Shown in pieces: positions 18,738 through 28,461 of a stretch of 64,000 nucleotides of DNA. This DNA is from Parablautia intestinalis. Its GTDB lineage: Bacteria > Bacillota > Clostridia > Lachnospirales > Lachnospiraceae. Numbering within the stretch: position 1 is the stretch's first letter; every line of letters starts with the position of its first letter. The position numbers and the translations under genes were made by a program. The stretch covers positions 186,001 through 250,000 of the forward strand of contig RAYQ01000001.1 in NCBI GenBank assembly GCA_003612395.1, given 5' to 3'. Under the pieces are notes generated by a model. The model was not told the origin of the DNA and made no database searches. It was given only the letters and a program-made list of their open reading frames with translations.

Positions 18738-18763
18738 AAAATTAGTTTACTCCTTTCTTATCC

Positions 18764-18780
18764 GGCCTGCCTGGCAGGCC
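18764..18780 (-). repeat. hairpin in the rplV-rpsC spacer
   Basis: GGCCTGC and GCAGGCC form a perfect 7-bp GC-rich stem with a three-base loop, about 27 bases upstream of the rpsC start on the minus strand. It lacks a T-run. Confidence 0.5.
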
Positions 18781-18816
18781 TCTTTCCGCAACGCTCTCCG
18801 CCAGCTTACCGCCACA

Positions 18817-19221
18817 TTATCTTGCATCCAGAACAATTGTAATATGGCTCATTCTCTTTTCGATTCTATAAGCCCTGCCCTGTGCACGCGGTTTAATTCT
18901 CTTCATCGTAGGTCCCTTATTTGCATAGCATTCTGCAATATAAAGGTGCTCCGGATTCGGATACTTTGTAGGATCCTGGCTGTACAAATACTCAGCATTT
19001 GCACGAGCTGACTCTAATAATTTCCTGATAATGCTGGAAGCATACCTGGGGTTATAGGTTAAAATACCCAGAGCAGTCTCCACATCTTTGCCTCTGATGG
19101 CATCTAAAACAAAGCATGCTTTTGTCACAGACACTCTTGCGTAAGATAACTTAGCGGAGGGTCTTGTGTCTTTCTGCGCATTTCTCTCTCTCTTAATTTG
19201 GGATCTATGTCCTTTAGCCAT
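18817..19221 (-). CDS. rplV: 50S ribosomal protein L22
   Basis: A 134-residue protein whose hairpin lines the exit tunnel. It has an N-terminal extension ('MAKGHRSQIKRERNAQKDTR'), the core 'ARVSVTKACFVLDAIRGKDV' and the hairpin end 'KRIKPRAQGRAYRIEKRMSH'. The tunnel loop has no macrolide-type deletion that I can see. Confidence 0.96.
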   Translation of the reverse strand: MAKGHRSQIKRERNAQKDTRPSAKLSYARVSVTKACFVLDAIRGKDVETALGILTYNPRYASSIIRKLLESARANAEYLYSQDPTKYPNPEHLYIAECYANKGPTMKRIKPRAQGRAYRIEKRMSHITIVLDAR

Positions 19222-19233
19222 GATAAAAACCTC

Positions 19234-19515
19234 CTATCTTACTTTAGACTTCTTCTCGTCTTTTCCGTGTCCTCTGTAGGTTCTGGTTGCAACAAATTCA
19301 CCAAGCTTATGTCCAACCATATCCTCCGTCACATATACAGGCACATGCTTTCTTCCATCATGTACTGCAAATGTGTGCCCCACAAAAGAGGGGAAGATTG
19401 TAGAACGACGGGACCAGGTCTTGATAACCTGCTTTTGTCCTGCTGCATTCATTGCATCTACTTTTTTAAGCAGACTTGCATCTGCAAAAGGTCCTTTTTT
19501 CAGTGATCTAGCCAT
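19234..19515 (-). CDS. rpsS: 30S ribosomal protein S19
   Basis: A 93-residue protein of the 30S head. '[20 protein letters not shown]', '[20 protein letters not shown]' and '[20 protein letters not shown]' are diagnostic. It lies 19 bases after rplB and 12 bases before rplV. Confidence 0.97.
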   Translation of the reverse strand: MARSLKKGPFADASLLKKVDAMNAAGQKQVIKTWSRRSTIFPSFVGHTFAVHDGRKHVPVYVTEDMVGHKLGEFVATRTYRGHGKDEKKSKVR

Positions 19516-19534
19516 TTTCTTCTCTCCTCCTTCA

Positions 19535-20377
19535 TTATTTGATGGCCTTACCGTCTCTTCTTCTTACAATTAACTTGTTAGAAGCTTTTTTCTTCTTACG
19601 GGTCTTCAGACCAAGAGCAGGCTTGCCCCAAGGTGTGCTGGGACCCGGACGTCCGATACCAGTCTTACCTTCACCACCACCATGAGGATGATCATTGGGG
19701 TTCATAACAGAACCGCGAACCGTAGGGCGGATACCCATATGGCGTTTGCGCCCTGCCTTACCAACCTTAATCAGGCTATGGTCTCCATTTCCTACAACGC
19801 CAACTGTTGCCCTGCAGACAATGGGTACCATTCTCATTTCACCGGAAGGAAGACGAAGTGTCGCATATTTCCCTTCCTTTGCCATAAGCTGCGCACTGTT
19901 TCCTGCGGAACGCACCAGCTGGCCGCCCTTACCGGGATATAATTCAACGTTGTGTACCTGAGTACCAACCGGGATAGCTGATAAAGGAAGGCAGTTACCA
20001 ATTCTCACTTCCGCTTCAGGTCCGTTCATAATCTTCATGCCGTCTTTTAATCCTTCAGGTGCAATGATGTAGCTCTTTTCTCCATCTGCGTAGGAGATCA
20101 AAGCAATGTTTGCCGACCTGTTAGGATCATATTCGATTCCAACTACTGTTCCGGGAACACCATCCTTGTATCTCTTGAAATCTATAATTCTATATTTTCT
20201 CTTTGCGCCGCCTCCGCGATGCCTTACTGTGATTTTGCCCTGATTGTTACGACCGGAATTCTTTTTTAAAGAAACAACAAGTGATTTTTCAGGTGTTGTT
20301 TTTGTGATTTCAGCGAAATCGGAGCCAGTCATATTTCTTCTGGAAGGTGTATATGGGTTATATGTCTTAATTCCCAT
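19535..20377 (-). CDS. rplB: 50S ribosomal protein L2
   Basis: The ATG at 20377 ([18 protein letters not shown]) follows AAAGGAG; the frame extends six codons further through it. The 280-residue protein is near the peptidyl-transferase centre. The conserved His region '[20 protein letters not shown]' is intact, as is '[20 protein letters not shown]'. Confidence 0.97.
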   Translation of the reverse strand: MGIKTYNPYTPSRRNMTGSDFAEITKTTPEKSLVVSLKKNSGRNNQGKITVRHRGGGAKRKYRIIDFKRYKDGVPGTVVGIEYDPNRSANIALISYADGEKSYIIAPEGLKDGMKIMNGPEAEVRIGNCLPLSAIPVGTQVHNVELYPGKGGQLVRSAGNSAQLMAKEGKYATLRLPSGEMRMVPIVCRATVGVVGNGDHSLIKVGKAGRKRHMGIRPTVRGSVMNPNDHPHGGGEGKTGIGRPGPSTPWGKPALGLKTRKKKKASNKLIVRRRDGKAIK

Positions 20378-20454
20378 GACTTTTTCTCCTTTCAATTCTC
20401 ATTTCATATCGCACTTTTTTTGTGCATAGTTTTTAATATTGGCCAAACCTTAGT

Positions 20455-20489
20455 TGTTCTAAACTGCCGTTCTTTGCCAGTTTAGAACA
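20455..20489 (-). repeat. 12-bp perfect hairpin in the rplW-rplB spacer
   Basis: TGTTCTAAACTG (20455-20466) pairs perfectly with CAGTTTAGAACA (20478-20489). It falls 14 bases after the rplW stop on the minus strand and about 80 bases before rplB. No T-run follows. Confidence 0.65.
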
Positions 20490-20502
20490 TTTCCTGCTCG
20501 TT

Positions 20503-20802
20503 TTACAGGCCAGTGAAAATTTCAATTTCCTTGCTATCTTCTGTCAGCCATACGATTGCCTTTTTGGTCTTTGCGGTTCTTCCAAACGTCATACCGCGTC
20601 TTTTCACCTTTCCATCCATATTGATGGTATTTACTTTGGCAACCTTTGTTCCCTCAAACATTTTTTCAACAGCCTCTTTGATCATGCTCTTGTTTGCTTC
20701 AGGATGAACAAAAAAAGTATATTTCTTTTCACTCATACCAGCCATACTCTTTTCGGTGATAACCGGTTTAAGGATTACGTCATAATATTGAATTGCTGCC
20801 AT
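20503..20802 (-). CDS. rplW: 50S ribosomal protein L23
   Basis: A 99-residue protein at the tunnel exit that docks trigger factor and SRP. '[20 protein letters not shown]' and '[20 protein letters not shown]' are typical. Its ATG overlaps the rplD stop (TAATG). Confidence 0.97.
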   Translation of the reverse strand: MAAIQYYDVILKPVITEKSMAGMSEKKYTFFVHPEANKSMIKEAVEKMFEGTKVAKVNTINMDGKVKRRGMTFGRTAKTKKAIVWLTEDSKEIEIFTGL

Positions 20803-21422
20803 TATGCATACACCTCCTCGATCTTGGCTACTGCATCCTTAGTCAGGACCAGCGTATCGCCCTTCAGGATATCGTAAACATTAATTGTATTCACCTGTGT
20901 TGTCTTAACAGAAGGAATATTTCTTGCAGATAAAATAACCTTTTCGTCAACATCTGTCAACACAACCAGCGCCTTGGTCACTTTCAGGTTATCCATAACC
21001 GCTTTAAACTTCTTTGTCTTAATCTCGTCAAATTTAAGCTCATCCACAACAATCAGTTTGCTGTCCCGAACTCTGCTTGTAAGTGCGGATTTGAGCGCTG
21101 CTCTCTTTTCTTTCTTATTTAATTTAAAAGAATAATCTCTCGGTACGGGTGCAAATACAACACCGCCGCCTTTCCACTGAGGTGATCTTGTTGAACCCTG
21201 TCTTGCATGACCGGTTCCTTTCTGCCTCCATGGCTTTCTTCCGCCTCCGGAAACCTCAGAACGGGTTTTTGCTTTCTGTGTTCCCTGACGGTTATTTGCA
21301 AGCTGCTGCACTACTGCCATGTGAACCAGATGTTCATTTATACGAACGCCAAACACGGCATCATTTAATTCAAGTGTGCCAACTTCCTTGCCTTCCATAT
21401 TATAAACAGCTACGTTTGCCAT
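20802..21422 (-). CDS. rplD: 50S ribosomal protein L4
   Basis: A 206-residue protein whose extended loop lines the tunnel ('[20 protein letters not shown]'). In gamma-proteobacteria L4 also represses the S10 operon; whether it does so here is not known. The ATG is backed by AAGGAGG. Confidence 0.97.
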   Translation of the reverse strand: MANVAVYNMEGKEVGTLELNDAVFGVRINEHLVHMAVVQQLANNRQGTQKAKTRSEVSGGGRKPWRQKGTGHARQGSTRSPQWKGGGVVFAPVPRDYSFKLNKKEKRAALKSALTSRVRDSKLIVVDELKFDEIKTKKFKAVMDNLKVTKALVVLTDVDEKVILSARNIPSVKTTQVNTINVYDILKGDTLVLTKDAVAKIEEVYA

Positions 21423-21450
21423 TTGAATGGTCCTCCTTTCATCTGTCAGC

Positions 21451-22131
21451 TTAAGCCATCTTTACGGCTTCTTTGATTGTTACTAAGGCCTTCTTAGGTC
21501 CGGGTACGGAGCCTTTAATCAAAAGAAGATTCTTCTCAGCATCTACTCTGACCACTTCAAGATTCTGTACAGTAACCTTTACGCATCCCATGTGACCGGG
21601 CATCTTTTTACCCTTAAATACACGGCTGGGTGATGAGCAGGCGCCATTAGAACCCTGATGACGGTGGAATTTGGAACCATGGGTCATAGGACCTCTGTGC
21701 TGTCCATGTCTCTTGATTGCGCCCTGGAATCCTTTACCTTTGGAAATAGCGGATGCATCAACCATATCACCTGCTGTAAATACATCAGCCTTAATTTCGC
21801 TTCCAAGAGCATATTCCTCAGCGTTATCAAACCTGAACTCTCTGACATATCTCTTGCAGGGCACGCCTGCCTTGTCAAAATGTCCTTTCATAGCCTTACC
21901 AACGCCATGTCTGTGAATAACTTCTTTTCTGCCGCTCTTATCCTTATTGACAATTCTTTCTTTCTTGTCAACAAAGCCTACCTGTACTGCACTGTAACCA
22001 TCATTTTCTACTGTTTTAACCTGGGTTACTACACAGGGGCCTGCCTGGAGCACAGTTACGGGAATCAAAGTTCCATCCTCACTGAAGATTTGAGTCATTC
22101 CGACTTTTGTAGCTAAAATACCTTTTTTCAT
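21451..22131 (-). CDS. rplC: 50S ribosomal protein L3
   Basis: A 226-residue early assembly protein. '[20 protein letters not shown]' and the loop '[20 protein letters not shown]' near the peptidyl-transferase centre are intact. It lies 80 bases after rpsJ. Confidence 0.97.
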   Translation of the reverse strand: MKKGILATKVGMTQIFSEDGTLIPVTVLQAGPCVVTQVKTVENDGYSAVQVGFVDKKERIVNKDKSGRKEVIHRHGVGKAMKGHFDKAGVPCKRYVREFRFDNAEEYALGSEIKADVFTAGDMVDASAISKGKGFQGAIKRHGQHRGPMTHGSKFHRHQGSNGACSSPSRVFKGKKMPGHMGCVKVTVQNLEVVRVDAEKNLLLIKGSVPGPKKALVTIKEAVKMA

Positions 22132-22211
22132 TTTTTACCTCCATTTGTTTCTACAGCGGGCCTCGCTCGGGCCATACTAGTGTAAGGGGTTAACCGATGA
22201 GAACGCCTGGC

Positions 22212-22529
22212 TTATTTGTTCTTCATCTTAATATCAATGTACACACCTGCCGGCATTTCCAGTCTCTGCAGCGCATCAACTGTCTTAGGGGTAGGTGTGA
22301 TGATATCGATCAGTCTCTTGTGCGTTCTTTGTTCGAACTGCTCTCTGGAATCTTTGTATTTGTGAACCGCTCTTAAGATGGTAACAACTTCCTTTTTGGT
22401 AGGAAGGGGAACCGGTCCGCTTACCTGTGATCCATTCTTCTTAACTGTTTCGATAATTTTTTTGGCAGATGCATCAACCAACTGATGATCATAAGCCTTG
22501 AGTGTGATTCTCATTACTTGACTTGCCAT
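22212..22529 (-). CDS. rpsJ: 30S ribosomal protein S10
   Basis: The ATG at 22529 ([19 protein letters not shown]) follows AAGGAGG about ten bases upstream; the frame reaches 22643 in the leader without support. The 105-residue product also acts as NusE in antitermination. '[20 protein letters not shown]' and '[20 protein letters not shown]' are conserved. It is the first gene of the supercluster. Confidence 0.97.
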   Translation of the reverse strand: MASQVMRITLKAYDHQLVDASAKKIIETVKKNGSQVSGPVPLPTKKEVVTILRAVHKYKDSREQFEQRTHKRLIDIITPTPKTVDALQRLEMPAGVYIDIKMKNK

Positions 22530-22836
22530 AAAAAAAGCCGCCTCCTTTTCGCACTTTTTAAGATTTAAGTACGACAAGTGGTGACTGTACACTCTTCCGT
22601 GCGTGTCATGCCTTCCTGAAACTTTCATGCAGACTTCCTGCACTCTTTCCGGATTGCTCGCTTAACGCCCGTGTTTCTGCTCTGTCTGGCAGACAATATG
22701 TTTGTACAGTGACTTGCCGTCAGGTTCTTAGGTCCGGTATTTAACTTCCGGCCTCTTGACATTCGCTCCACGGAAAACCTGCAATGTCTCTCGGCAATGC
22801 AGCAACCTCGCGCTTCACCGCTATCATGCCACAGCA
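22530..22836 (-). promoter_or_regulatory. long leader of the ribosomal supercluster
   Basis: About 300 bases separate the predicted transcription start from rpsJ. The stretch has no supported gene. It contains several complementary segments (for example GTCTGCC/GGCAGAC around 22680-22695) and is GC-richer than usual spacers, so a structured regulatory leader is plausible. I could not match it to a named ribosomal leader. Confidence 0.4.
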
Positions 22837-22842
22837 TTAGAT

Positions 22843-22871
22843 AGTATACATGATGTATGGGGATTATGCAA
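22843..22871 (-). promoter_or_regulatory. sigma-A promoter of the S10-spc-alpha cluster
   Basis: On the minus strand TTGCAT (22871-22866) and TATACT (22848-22843) are separated by exactly 17 bases. No other promoter of equal quality was seen between here and rpsJ. Confidence 0.8.
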
Positions 22872-22930
22872 GCACTTTTTTGATTTTTTATCACCGGCAA
22901 AAAATCCCTACTGAACTGTTACAAATAATA

Positions 22931-22957
22931 AAAGAAGGGAGCATTCTGCTCCCCTTC
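22931..22957 (-). terminator. terminator of murA
   Basis: GAAGGGAGC (22934-22942) pairs with GCTCCCCTTC (22948-22957, one bulged base) around ATTCT. On the minus strand it is followed by TTTTATTATTT. It lies about 45 bases after the murA stop. Confidence 0.85.
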
Positions 22958-23000
22958 GCCTTCTTATTATACTTATAATTTACTTAACCCATTTTCAGGT

Positions 23001-24293
23001 TCAGCCTGTCTTCAGACGGAACTTTTGAAGCTCGCGCTCCGAATCTATTTTTTCAATCTGTGCCCCAAGGCTTTTTAATTTAATATGAAAGTCCTCGTAG
23101 CCTCTTTCTATAAACTTGATATCATCCACAACCGTAACACCCTCTGCGGCAAGCCCTGCTATCACCAGCGCGGCGCCTGCCCGCAAATCCGGTGCGCTGA
23201 TACTGGCCCCGGTATATTTGGACACACCGTCAATAATCGCCGTGTTGCCCTCCACCTTAATACTGGCCCCCATCCTGGTGAGCTCATCTACATATTTAAA
23301 GCGGTTCTCAAAAATGCTTTCTGTCACAATACTGGTTCCCTTTGAAAGTCCCAGCGCAACTGTAATCTGGGGCTGCATATCCGTAGGAAAGCCCGGATAA
23401 GGAAGGGTCTTTACATGGGTATGAAAAAGAGGTTTCGCCGCCACTACTCTAACTGCATCATCCGACTCTTCCAGCTCGCATCCAATCTCTGTAAGCTTTG
23501 CACTGATAGATTCCAAATGCTTTGGAATGACATTTTTAACGGTTACATCCCCTTTGGTCACTGCTGCCCCAAACATAAACGTGCCGGCTTCAATCTGATC
23601 CGGGATAATCGCATATTCTGTTCCATGGAGCTTAGGCACTCCTTTTATTCTGATTACATCTGTGCCTGCACCCCTGATAACAGCTCCCATGCTGTTTAAA
23701 AAGTTAGCCACATCCACCACATGGGGCTCTTTTGCCGCATTTTCAATGATGGTCTGTCCTTCGGCCATGGATGCCGCAATCATTACATCAATGGTAGCTC
23801 CCACGGTAACCACATCCATATAAATATGACTGCCGCGCAGGCGCTCCGCCTGTGCAATGATAAGACCATGTTCAATTCTTACATCAGCCCCCAGTGCCCG
23901 AAAGCCCTTGATATGCTGATCGATAGGACGCAGCCCGATGTTGCATCCTCCCGGCAGAGTCACCTGCGCTTTCTTATACTTTCCCAGTAATGCCCCCAGC
24001 AAATAATAAGAGGCACGTATCTTTTTGATAAAATCATCCTCAATAACCAAATCCATGATAGGCTTTCCGGATATTCTCACCGTATGCCTGTCAACACGCT
24101 CCACAACACCGCCAATGCTCTCAATCGCCTGCATCATTACATTTGTATCCCGAACATCCGGTACATTCTCTATCAATACAGTTTCATCCGTCATAATGGA
24201 AGCTGCTAAAATTGCGAGGGCCGCATTCTTAGCCCCGCCTATCTCCACTTCCCCAACCAGCGGATTACCACCTTTAATCGCATACTGTTCCAT
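23001..24293 (-). CDS. murA: UDP-N-acetylglucosamine 1-carboxyvinyltransferase
   Basis: A 430-residue EPSP-synthase-fold enzyme that transfers enolpyruvate from PEP to UDP-GlcNAc, the first committed step of peptidoglycan synthesis. The catalytic, fosfomycin-target Cys is present in 'LPGGCNIGLRPIDQH' near residue 116. The N-terminal 'GGNPLVGEVEIGGAKNAAL' and 'PGFPTDMQPQ' are conserved. It is a single gene with its own terminator. Firmicutes often carry two MurA paralogues, and which one this is cannot be settled here. Confidence 0.96.
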   Translation of the reverse strand: MEQYAIKGGNPLVGEVEIGGAKNAALAILAASIMTDETVLIENVPDVRDTNVMMQAIESIGGVVERVDRHTVRISGKPIMDLVIEDDFIKKIRASYYLLGALLGKYKKAQVTLPGGCNIGLRPIDQHIKGFRALGADVRIEHGLIIAQAERLRGSHIYMDVVTVGATIDVMIAASMAEGQTIIENAAKEPHVVDVANFLNSMGAVIRGAGTDVIRIKGVPKLHGTEYAIIPDQIEAGTFMFGAAVTKGDVTVKNVIPKHLESISAKLTEIGCELEESDDAVRVVAAKPLFHTHVKTLPYPGFPTDMQPQITVALGLSKGTSIVTESIFENRFKYVDELTRMGASIKVEGNTAIIDGVSKYTGASISAPDLRAGAALVIAGLAAEGVTVVDDIKFIERGYEDFHIKLKSLGAQIEKIDSERELQKFRLKTG

Positions 24294-24456
24294 AGTATAC
24301 CTCTATATATTCAACTCGAATTATTCTTACTTAACATAAGGATGACCGGCAGAGCCTGACATCCCTTATTTTTATATACAAACCTATCGCTGTAATAAAT
24401 AGGATAGAATCAGCGACAGCACAATTTTACCTGTTAATATTAATAAATGATTTACT

Positions 24457-24680
24457 CCGCAGTGCGAATTTGTTCACGGGCTTCGCCCTATACAGATGCA
24501 ATCTGAAAAACCTGTCAGCAAGCTGCCATTTTTTCGTCTGTGGGCTTCTTTTTATTTTACGCCGCAGTGCGAACTCGCGACTCCTTCGGCTTCGCTCGTT
24601 CACGGGCTTCGCCCTATCAAATCTGCCATAGATAAATCCGTCTGCGAGCAGCCGGTTTATCTCTGTCAGCTTTGGCACTG
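24457..24680. repeat. duplicated intergenic module
   Basis: The 440-base gap between murA and the M23 gene holds two imperfect copies of a roughly 105-base module. Each begins CCGCAGTGCGAA (24457 and 24562), continues to GTTCACGGGCTTCGCCCTAT and ends with a CTGTCAGC- or CTGCGAGC-containing segment. The second copy has an extra 26 bases rich in CTTCGGCTTCGC. The rest of the gap is AT-rich with nothing recognisable. Confidence 0.65.
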
Positions 24681-24735
24681 CTCATTGCCTTCGTGGACAT
24701 TATATCACATTGTGACTATTTGTAAACCTAAAACA

Positions 24736-26313
24736 TCAGTTCAGGTATTTGAGGGGGTTTACCTGGGAGCCGTTAATTAGTATCTCAAAATGCAAATGCG
24801 GGCCGGTGCTGACACCTGTGTTTCCGCTTAGAGCTATTCTCTGGCCCTGGGAGACAGTCTGCCCGGCAGATACTAATACCTTGCTCAAATGCCCATATCT
24901 GGTCTGCCTGCCGTCCGGATGATTGATATAGACCACATAGCCGTAACCGCTGCCCCATCCGGCCTTTGCAACTGTACCGCCGCAGGATGCGGCCACCGCC
25001 GTTCCCGTAGGCGTTGCCCAGTCAACACCTTTATGGTAAGTGCTGGCTCCCTTTGTGGGTCTGCTCCTGCGCCCAAAGTTAGAAGTCAGTCTTCCCCCTG
25101 CTATGGGTTTGATATAGGTAGGAGGTATTTTGGTTCCCCGCTCCACAATCTTAGGGACCGCCTCGTAGGTAACCTCTTCCTTTATAATCTCCCTGTCAAC
25201 CGTTTTATCATTTTCAAAGGTCACAATCGCCACTACCTTCCGGTGGCCGGCCGAAGGCTCCTGCAGAGTCTTTCTCTCAGTGGTATACCAATCGTCATTA
25301 TCTACATAAATAACCTCTTCTTCGTAGTCTTCCTCGTAATACATTTCCTCCTGACGCATCACTGCAAGCTTTGGTTCCGGAACAGTGATGATCAGCTCGT
25401 CTCCCACTCTGATCATAGAATTTTCATCTTCCAGGGAATCATTCATCTCAATCAGCTTGTCCATGGGAATATTTGTTTTAATTGCGATTTCGGAAAGAGT
25501 ATCCCCCGATACGACCTCGTACACATCACTGTTTTCCTCATCCTGTGTCACTTCCGTCACAGCAGTGCTCAGATCGGTCAGATCTTCTTCCCGCAGATAA
25601 GCCTCAACTACCTCCACGTCATCCCCGTATTCCATGGAAATAATACCTGAGTCATAGTCCTCGAAATCCTTTTCCCCGGCCGGCTCCACCTCAGCAAAAA
25701 CCTCGGTGAGCTCCGCATGAATGCCAGCCTCCATCTTTACCGTTTCCCGGGCTTCCTTAACCGCATCCTCCCGAGATTTGATCACAGTGGTTAAAACAGA
25801 CAGCTCCCGGGACGGATCAAGATCCACCTCAGCCTGATACCTGCCCGCAGCCCCGTATTTGTCAAGGGCAGCCTGCAAAAGCGCAACCACATCACCTTTG
25901 CTGGAAAGGTTCACCATGTACTCATTGATCTTGACAACATATGATCTGTGCAGGGTATCCTTTACATCTTCCGCCAGGATCTGCACCATGGCATCCGTGA
26001 CAGTGTGGGGGGCATCCACTTTTCCCCAGAGCACTTCGCTTCCTGTCATCTCCAGTTCGCTTTCTACAAGGATTAATTCCTCACTTGTCTCTGCCAGCTT
26101 CCGCCTTGCGGCGATCAAATATTCTTCCGCCTCCCCGGGACTGGAAACCACGCCCACTTCTCTGCTGTTTAAAATCACTGTAAACATATTATTACCCATT
26201 TTTTCAAAGGGTACAAATGAAGGCAGAAAAAATATACTGACAATAATTACCAGCACCGCAACCTTAATATATTTGATGTTCATTTTTTTATAATGACTTG
26301 TTATATATTTCAT
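24736..26313 (-). CDS. LysM, G5 and M23 domain cell-wall metallopeptidase
   Basis: A 525-residue exported protein. One hydrophobic segment at about residues 15-36 is a signal anchor. About 200 residues of mixed, Glu-rich sequence follow, then LysM ('YEVVSGDTLSEIAIKTNIP', from about 266), an acidic linker, a G5-like region (about 345-395) and an M23 peptidase (about 410-525). The zinc ligands are in 'YHKGVDWATP' and 'PHLHFEI'; 'TRYGHLSK' supplies the third His. M23 enzymes cut peptide cross-bridges of peptidoglycan. LysM and G5 should hold it on the wall. It is likely a housekeeping wall hydrolase. Confidence 0.93.
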   Translation of the reverse strand: MKYITSHYKKMNIKYIKVAVLVIIVSIFFLPSFVPFEKMGNNMFTVILNSREVGVVSSPGEAEEYLIAARRKLAETSEELILVESELEMTGSEVLWGKVDAPHTVTDAMVQILAEDVKDTLHRSYVVKINEYMVNLSSKGDVVALLQAALDKYGAAGRYQAEVDLDPSRELSVLTTVIKSREDAVKEARETVKMEAGIHAELTEVFAEVEPAGEKDFEDYDSGIISMEYGDDVEVVEAYLREEDLTDLSTAVTEVTQDEENSDVYEVVSGDTLSEIAIKTNIPMDKLIEMNDSLEDENSMIRVGDELIITVPEPKLAVMRQEEMYYEEDYEEEVIYVDNDDWYTTERKTLQEPSAGHRKVVAIVTFENDKTVDREIIKEEVTYEAVPKIVERGTKIPPTYIKPIAGGRLTSNFGRRSRPTKGASTYHKGVDWATPTGTAVAASCGGTVAKAGWGSGYGYVVYINHPDGRQTRYGHLSKVLVSAGQTVSQGQRIALSGNTGVSTGPHLHFEILINGSQVNPLKYLN

Positions 26314-26502
26314 CTGAACGAAACTCCATATTCATTTATTCTGTTTTGTATTATACATGTAAAAAAAGAAATCAGATTTATTTTAACAGCGATCATTTTA
26401 GTTGTAAAGGGTATGTTATTTCCATTTCTTCTGCTAAAATAGATTAAGCCGCTTTTCATAGGGCAGCCAGATTAGATATAAGCTTCCAAAGGAGTGTATG
26501 CA

Positions 26503-27801
26503 ATGGGAAAAGTTATTTTTCACATAGATGTAAATTCGGCCTACCTGAGCTGGAGCGCCCTGCGGCTTCTTGCAAATGGCAGTGATACCGATCTGCGTAA
26601 TATTCCCGCCATCATAGGCGGCGATATGGAAAAGCGCCATGGGGTGGTTCTTGCCAAATCTATTCCTGCCAAAAAGTACGGCGTTACCACAGGCGAGCCT
26701 ATCGTTAACGCCCTTCGCAAATGCCCTTCGCTGATCATTGAGCCCCCTGACCATGCTCTTTACCACGCAAAAAGCCAGGAGCTTATGAAGTTTCTTTACA
26801 ACTTTTGTCCTGAGCTTGAACAGCTCAGCGTAGATGAATGCTTTATAGATTTTACCCCGGTACAGGAACGTTATTCTTCTCCTTTATCCGCTGCCCATTC
26901 CCTGAAAAATCAAATAAGGGACAGCTTTGGCTTCACAGTAAACATTGGAATTTCAGACAAAAAAGTGCTTGCTAAAATGGCTTCCGATTTTCAAAAGCCG
27001 GATAAGGTCCATACCCTGTATTCCTGGCAGATTCAGGAAAAGATGTGGCCCCTTCGGGTTTCTTCCTTATATATGTGCGGCAAATCCAGCACACAGGCTC
27101 TTGAAAAGCTTGAGATAAGGACCATTGGCGATCTTGCCATGACCGACCGTGAAATCCTTGCCTCTCATCTGAAAAGTCACGGCATACTTTTATGGGAATA
27201 TGCCAACGGAATTGATGATTCCGATGTGATATCAACCCCTGCCGAAGCAAAGGGCGTGGGCAATTCCATCACTCTGCCCAAGGATGTATCGGACAAGGAG
27301 GAAGCCTTCCGCTATCTTCTGTCCCTTTCGGACAGTGTGGCAGCACGTCTTCGAAAAGCCGGCCAGCTTGCCGGTATGATCAGCGTGGAAATAAAATACA
27401 GCAGCTTTCAAACCGTCTCCCACCAGAAAGCCCTTTCTTCCCCCACAAACACTTCGCAGATTATTTATAACACCGCCTGCCAGCTCTTTCATGAGCTGTG
27501 GAACGGGGGTCCTATCCGCCTGCTTGGCGTGCGCACCTCCAAGCTTTCGGATTTGACACAGCCCGCCCAGCTTTCCTTTTTTGATCTTTCCGGTGATTAT
27601 GCGCTGTCACCCTGTCCTGAATATTCTGAAGAAAAAAGGGCACCAAAAAACAGCCCCGTTTCTCCTTCCAAAGAAAAACTGGCTGTTCTCGATAAAACGC
27701 TTGACAGCATCCGGCAAAAGTACGGCGACCAGGCTGTTATGCGGGGCAGCTTTTTAAATCGGACGCCAAAAAGCCAACACCCTGGTAAATCAGAAAAGTA
27801 A
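26503..27801 (+). CDS. Y-family DNA polymerase (DinB/Pol IV-like)
   Basis: A 432-residue lesion-bypass polymerase. AAAGGAG lies eight bases before the ATG at 26503; a GTG three codons upstream is less well placed. The catalytic acidic residues are visible in 'IFHIDVNSAYLSW' and 'LEQLSVDECFIDFTP'. The HhH region and little-finger domain follow, and the C-terminal 100 residues have no PCNA/beta-clamp motif that I can pick out with certainty. No LexA box (GAACN4GTTC) was seen upstream, so SOS control is not shown. Confidence 0.93.
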   Translation: MGKVIFHIDVNSAYLSWSALRLLANGSDTDLRNIPAIIGGDMEKRHGVVLAKSIPAKKYGVTTGEPIVNALRKCPSLIIEPPDHALYHAKSQELMKFLYNFCPELEQLSVDECFIDFTPVQERYSSPLSAAHSLKNQIRDSFGFTVNIGISDKKVLAKMASDFQKPDKVHTLYSWQIQEKMWPLRVSSLYMCGKSSTQALEKLEIRTIGDLAMTDREILASHLKSHGILLWEYANGIDDSDVISTPAEAKGVGNSITLPKDVSDKEEAFRYLLSLSDSVAARLRKAGQLAGMISVEIKYSSFQTVSHQKALSSPTNTSQIIYNTACQLFHELWNGGPIRLLGVRTSKLSDLTQPAQLSFFDLSGDYALSPCPEYSEEKRAPKNSPVSPSKEKLAVLDKTLDSIRQKYGDQAVMRGSFLNRTPKSQHPGKSEK

Positions 27802-27854
27802 ATCTCTGCACCTGTCGCCTTCCCTGCAGGCAATCGTACAAAAGAAGGCAGTTT

Positions 27855-28430
27855 TTATCTCTTTTTTACGCTGTAGCCAAAGGTTCCTATTTTCCGTCCA
27901 AGGGTGAAATAGCTTCCGTGGGAATAGGCAATCGGTTCCGCCTTATCCAGCACAAAACGCCCTTTTTCATCCATATAAGTTTCATCCGCATGGACCGCCT
28001 CAACACTTGCCACATACATGTCATGGCTCCCCAGGCGCAGCGTCTGCTTTACCCGGCATTCAATATTGACCGGGCTTTCTTTCAGCAGCGGCGCTCCCAC
28101 CTTTTCGCCCGGAAGAAGCGTTAGATGCATGTCCTTTATTTTATCCCTGTCCCTTCCGCTCTTAACTCCGCAGTAATCTGCGGCAAATGCCAGTTTTCGC
28201 GTGGTCAGGTTAATGACAAATTCTCCTGTCTCCTCAATCATCTGGTGAGAATAGCGCTGTGGCCGCACGGATATGGACACCATAGGCGGATCGCTGCACA
28301 CTGTTCCTGTCCACGCAACCGTAAAGATATTTGCCTTTCCTTTACTGTCGGCAACTGTAACTAAGACTGCGGGCAATGGATATAACATATTGCCCGGTTT
28401 CCATCTCTGCTTTCCCAATCGTAATACCAT
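27855..28430 (-). CDS. flavin reductase family protein (flavoredoxin-like)
   Basis: A 191-residue FMN-binding split-barrel protein. 'NMLYPLPAVLVTVADSKGKA', 'WTGTVCSDPPMVSISVRPQR' and 'TGEFVINLTT' are typical of flavoredoxin and flavin reductases in anaerobes, which carry electrons through bound FMN. It converges with the polymerase gene; the two stops are 53 bases apart. The partner oxidoreductase is not identified. Confidence 0.9.
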   Translation of the reverse strand: MVLRLGKQRWKPGNMLYPLPAVLVTVADSKGKANIFTVAWTGTVCSDPPMVSISVRPQRYSHQMIEETGEFVINLTTRKLAFAADYCGVKSGRDRDKIKDMHLTLLPGEKVGAPLLKESPVNIECRVKQTLRLGSHDMYVASVEAVHADETYMDEKGRFVLDKAEPIAYSHGSYFTLGRKIGTFGYSVKKR

Positions 28431-28461
28431 ACCCTTCCGTAACCTGCAAAATGCATATACT

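Noticed and set aside
24427-24678. Arg/Lys-rich 83-codon frame between murA and the M23 gene
   Set aside because: No ribosome binding site; it is the translation of a duplicated intergenic module.
26380-26503. LexA/DinR box before the Y-family polymerase
   Set aside because: No GAACN4GTTC pattern was found, so SOS control could not be supported.
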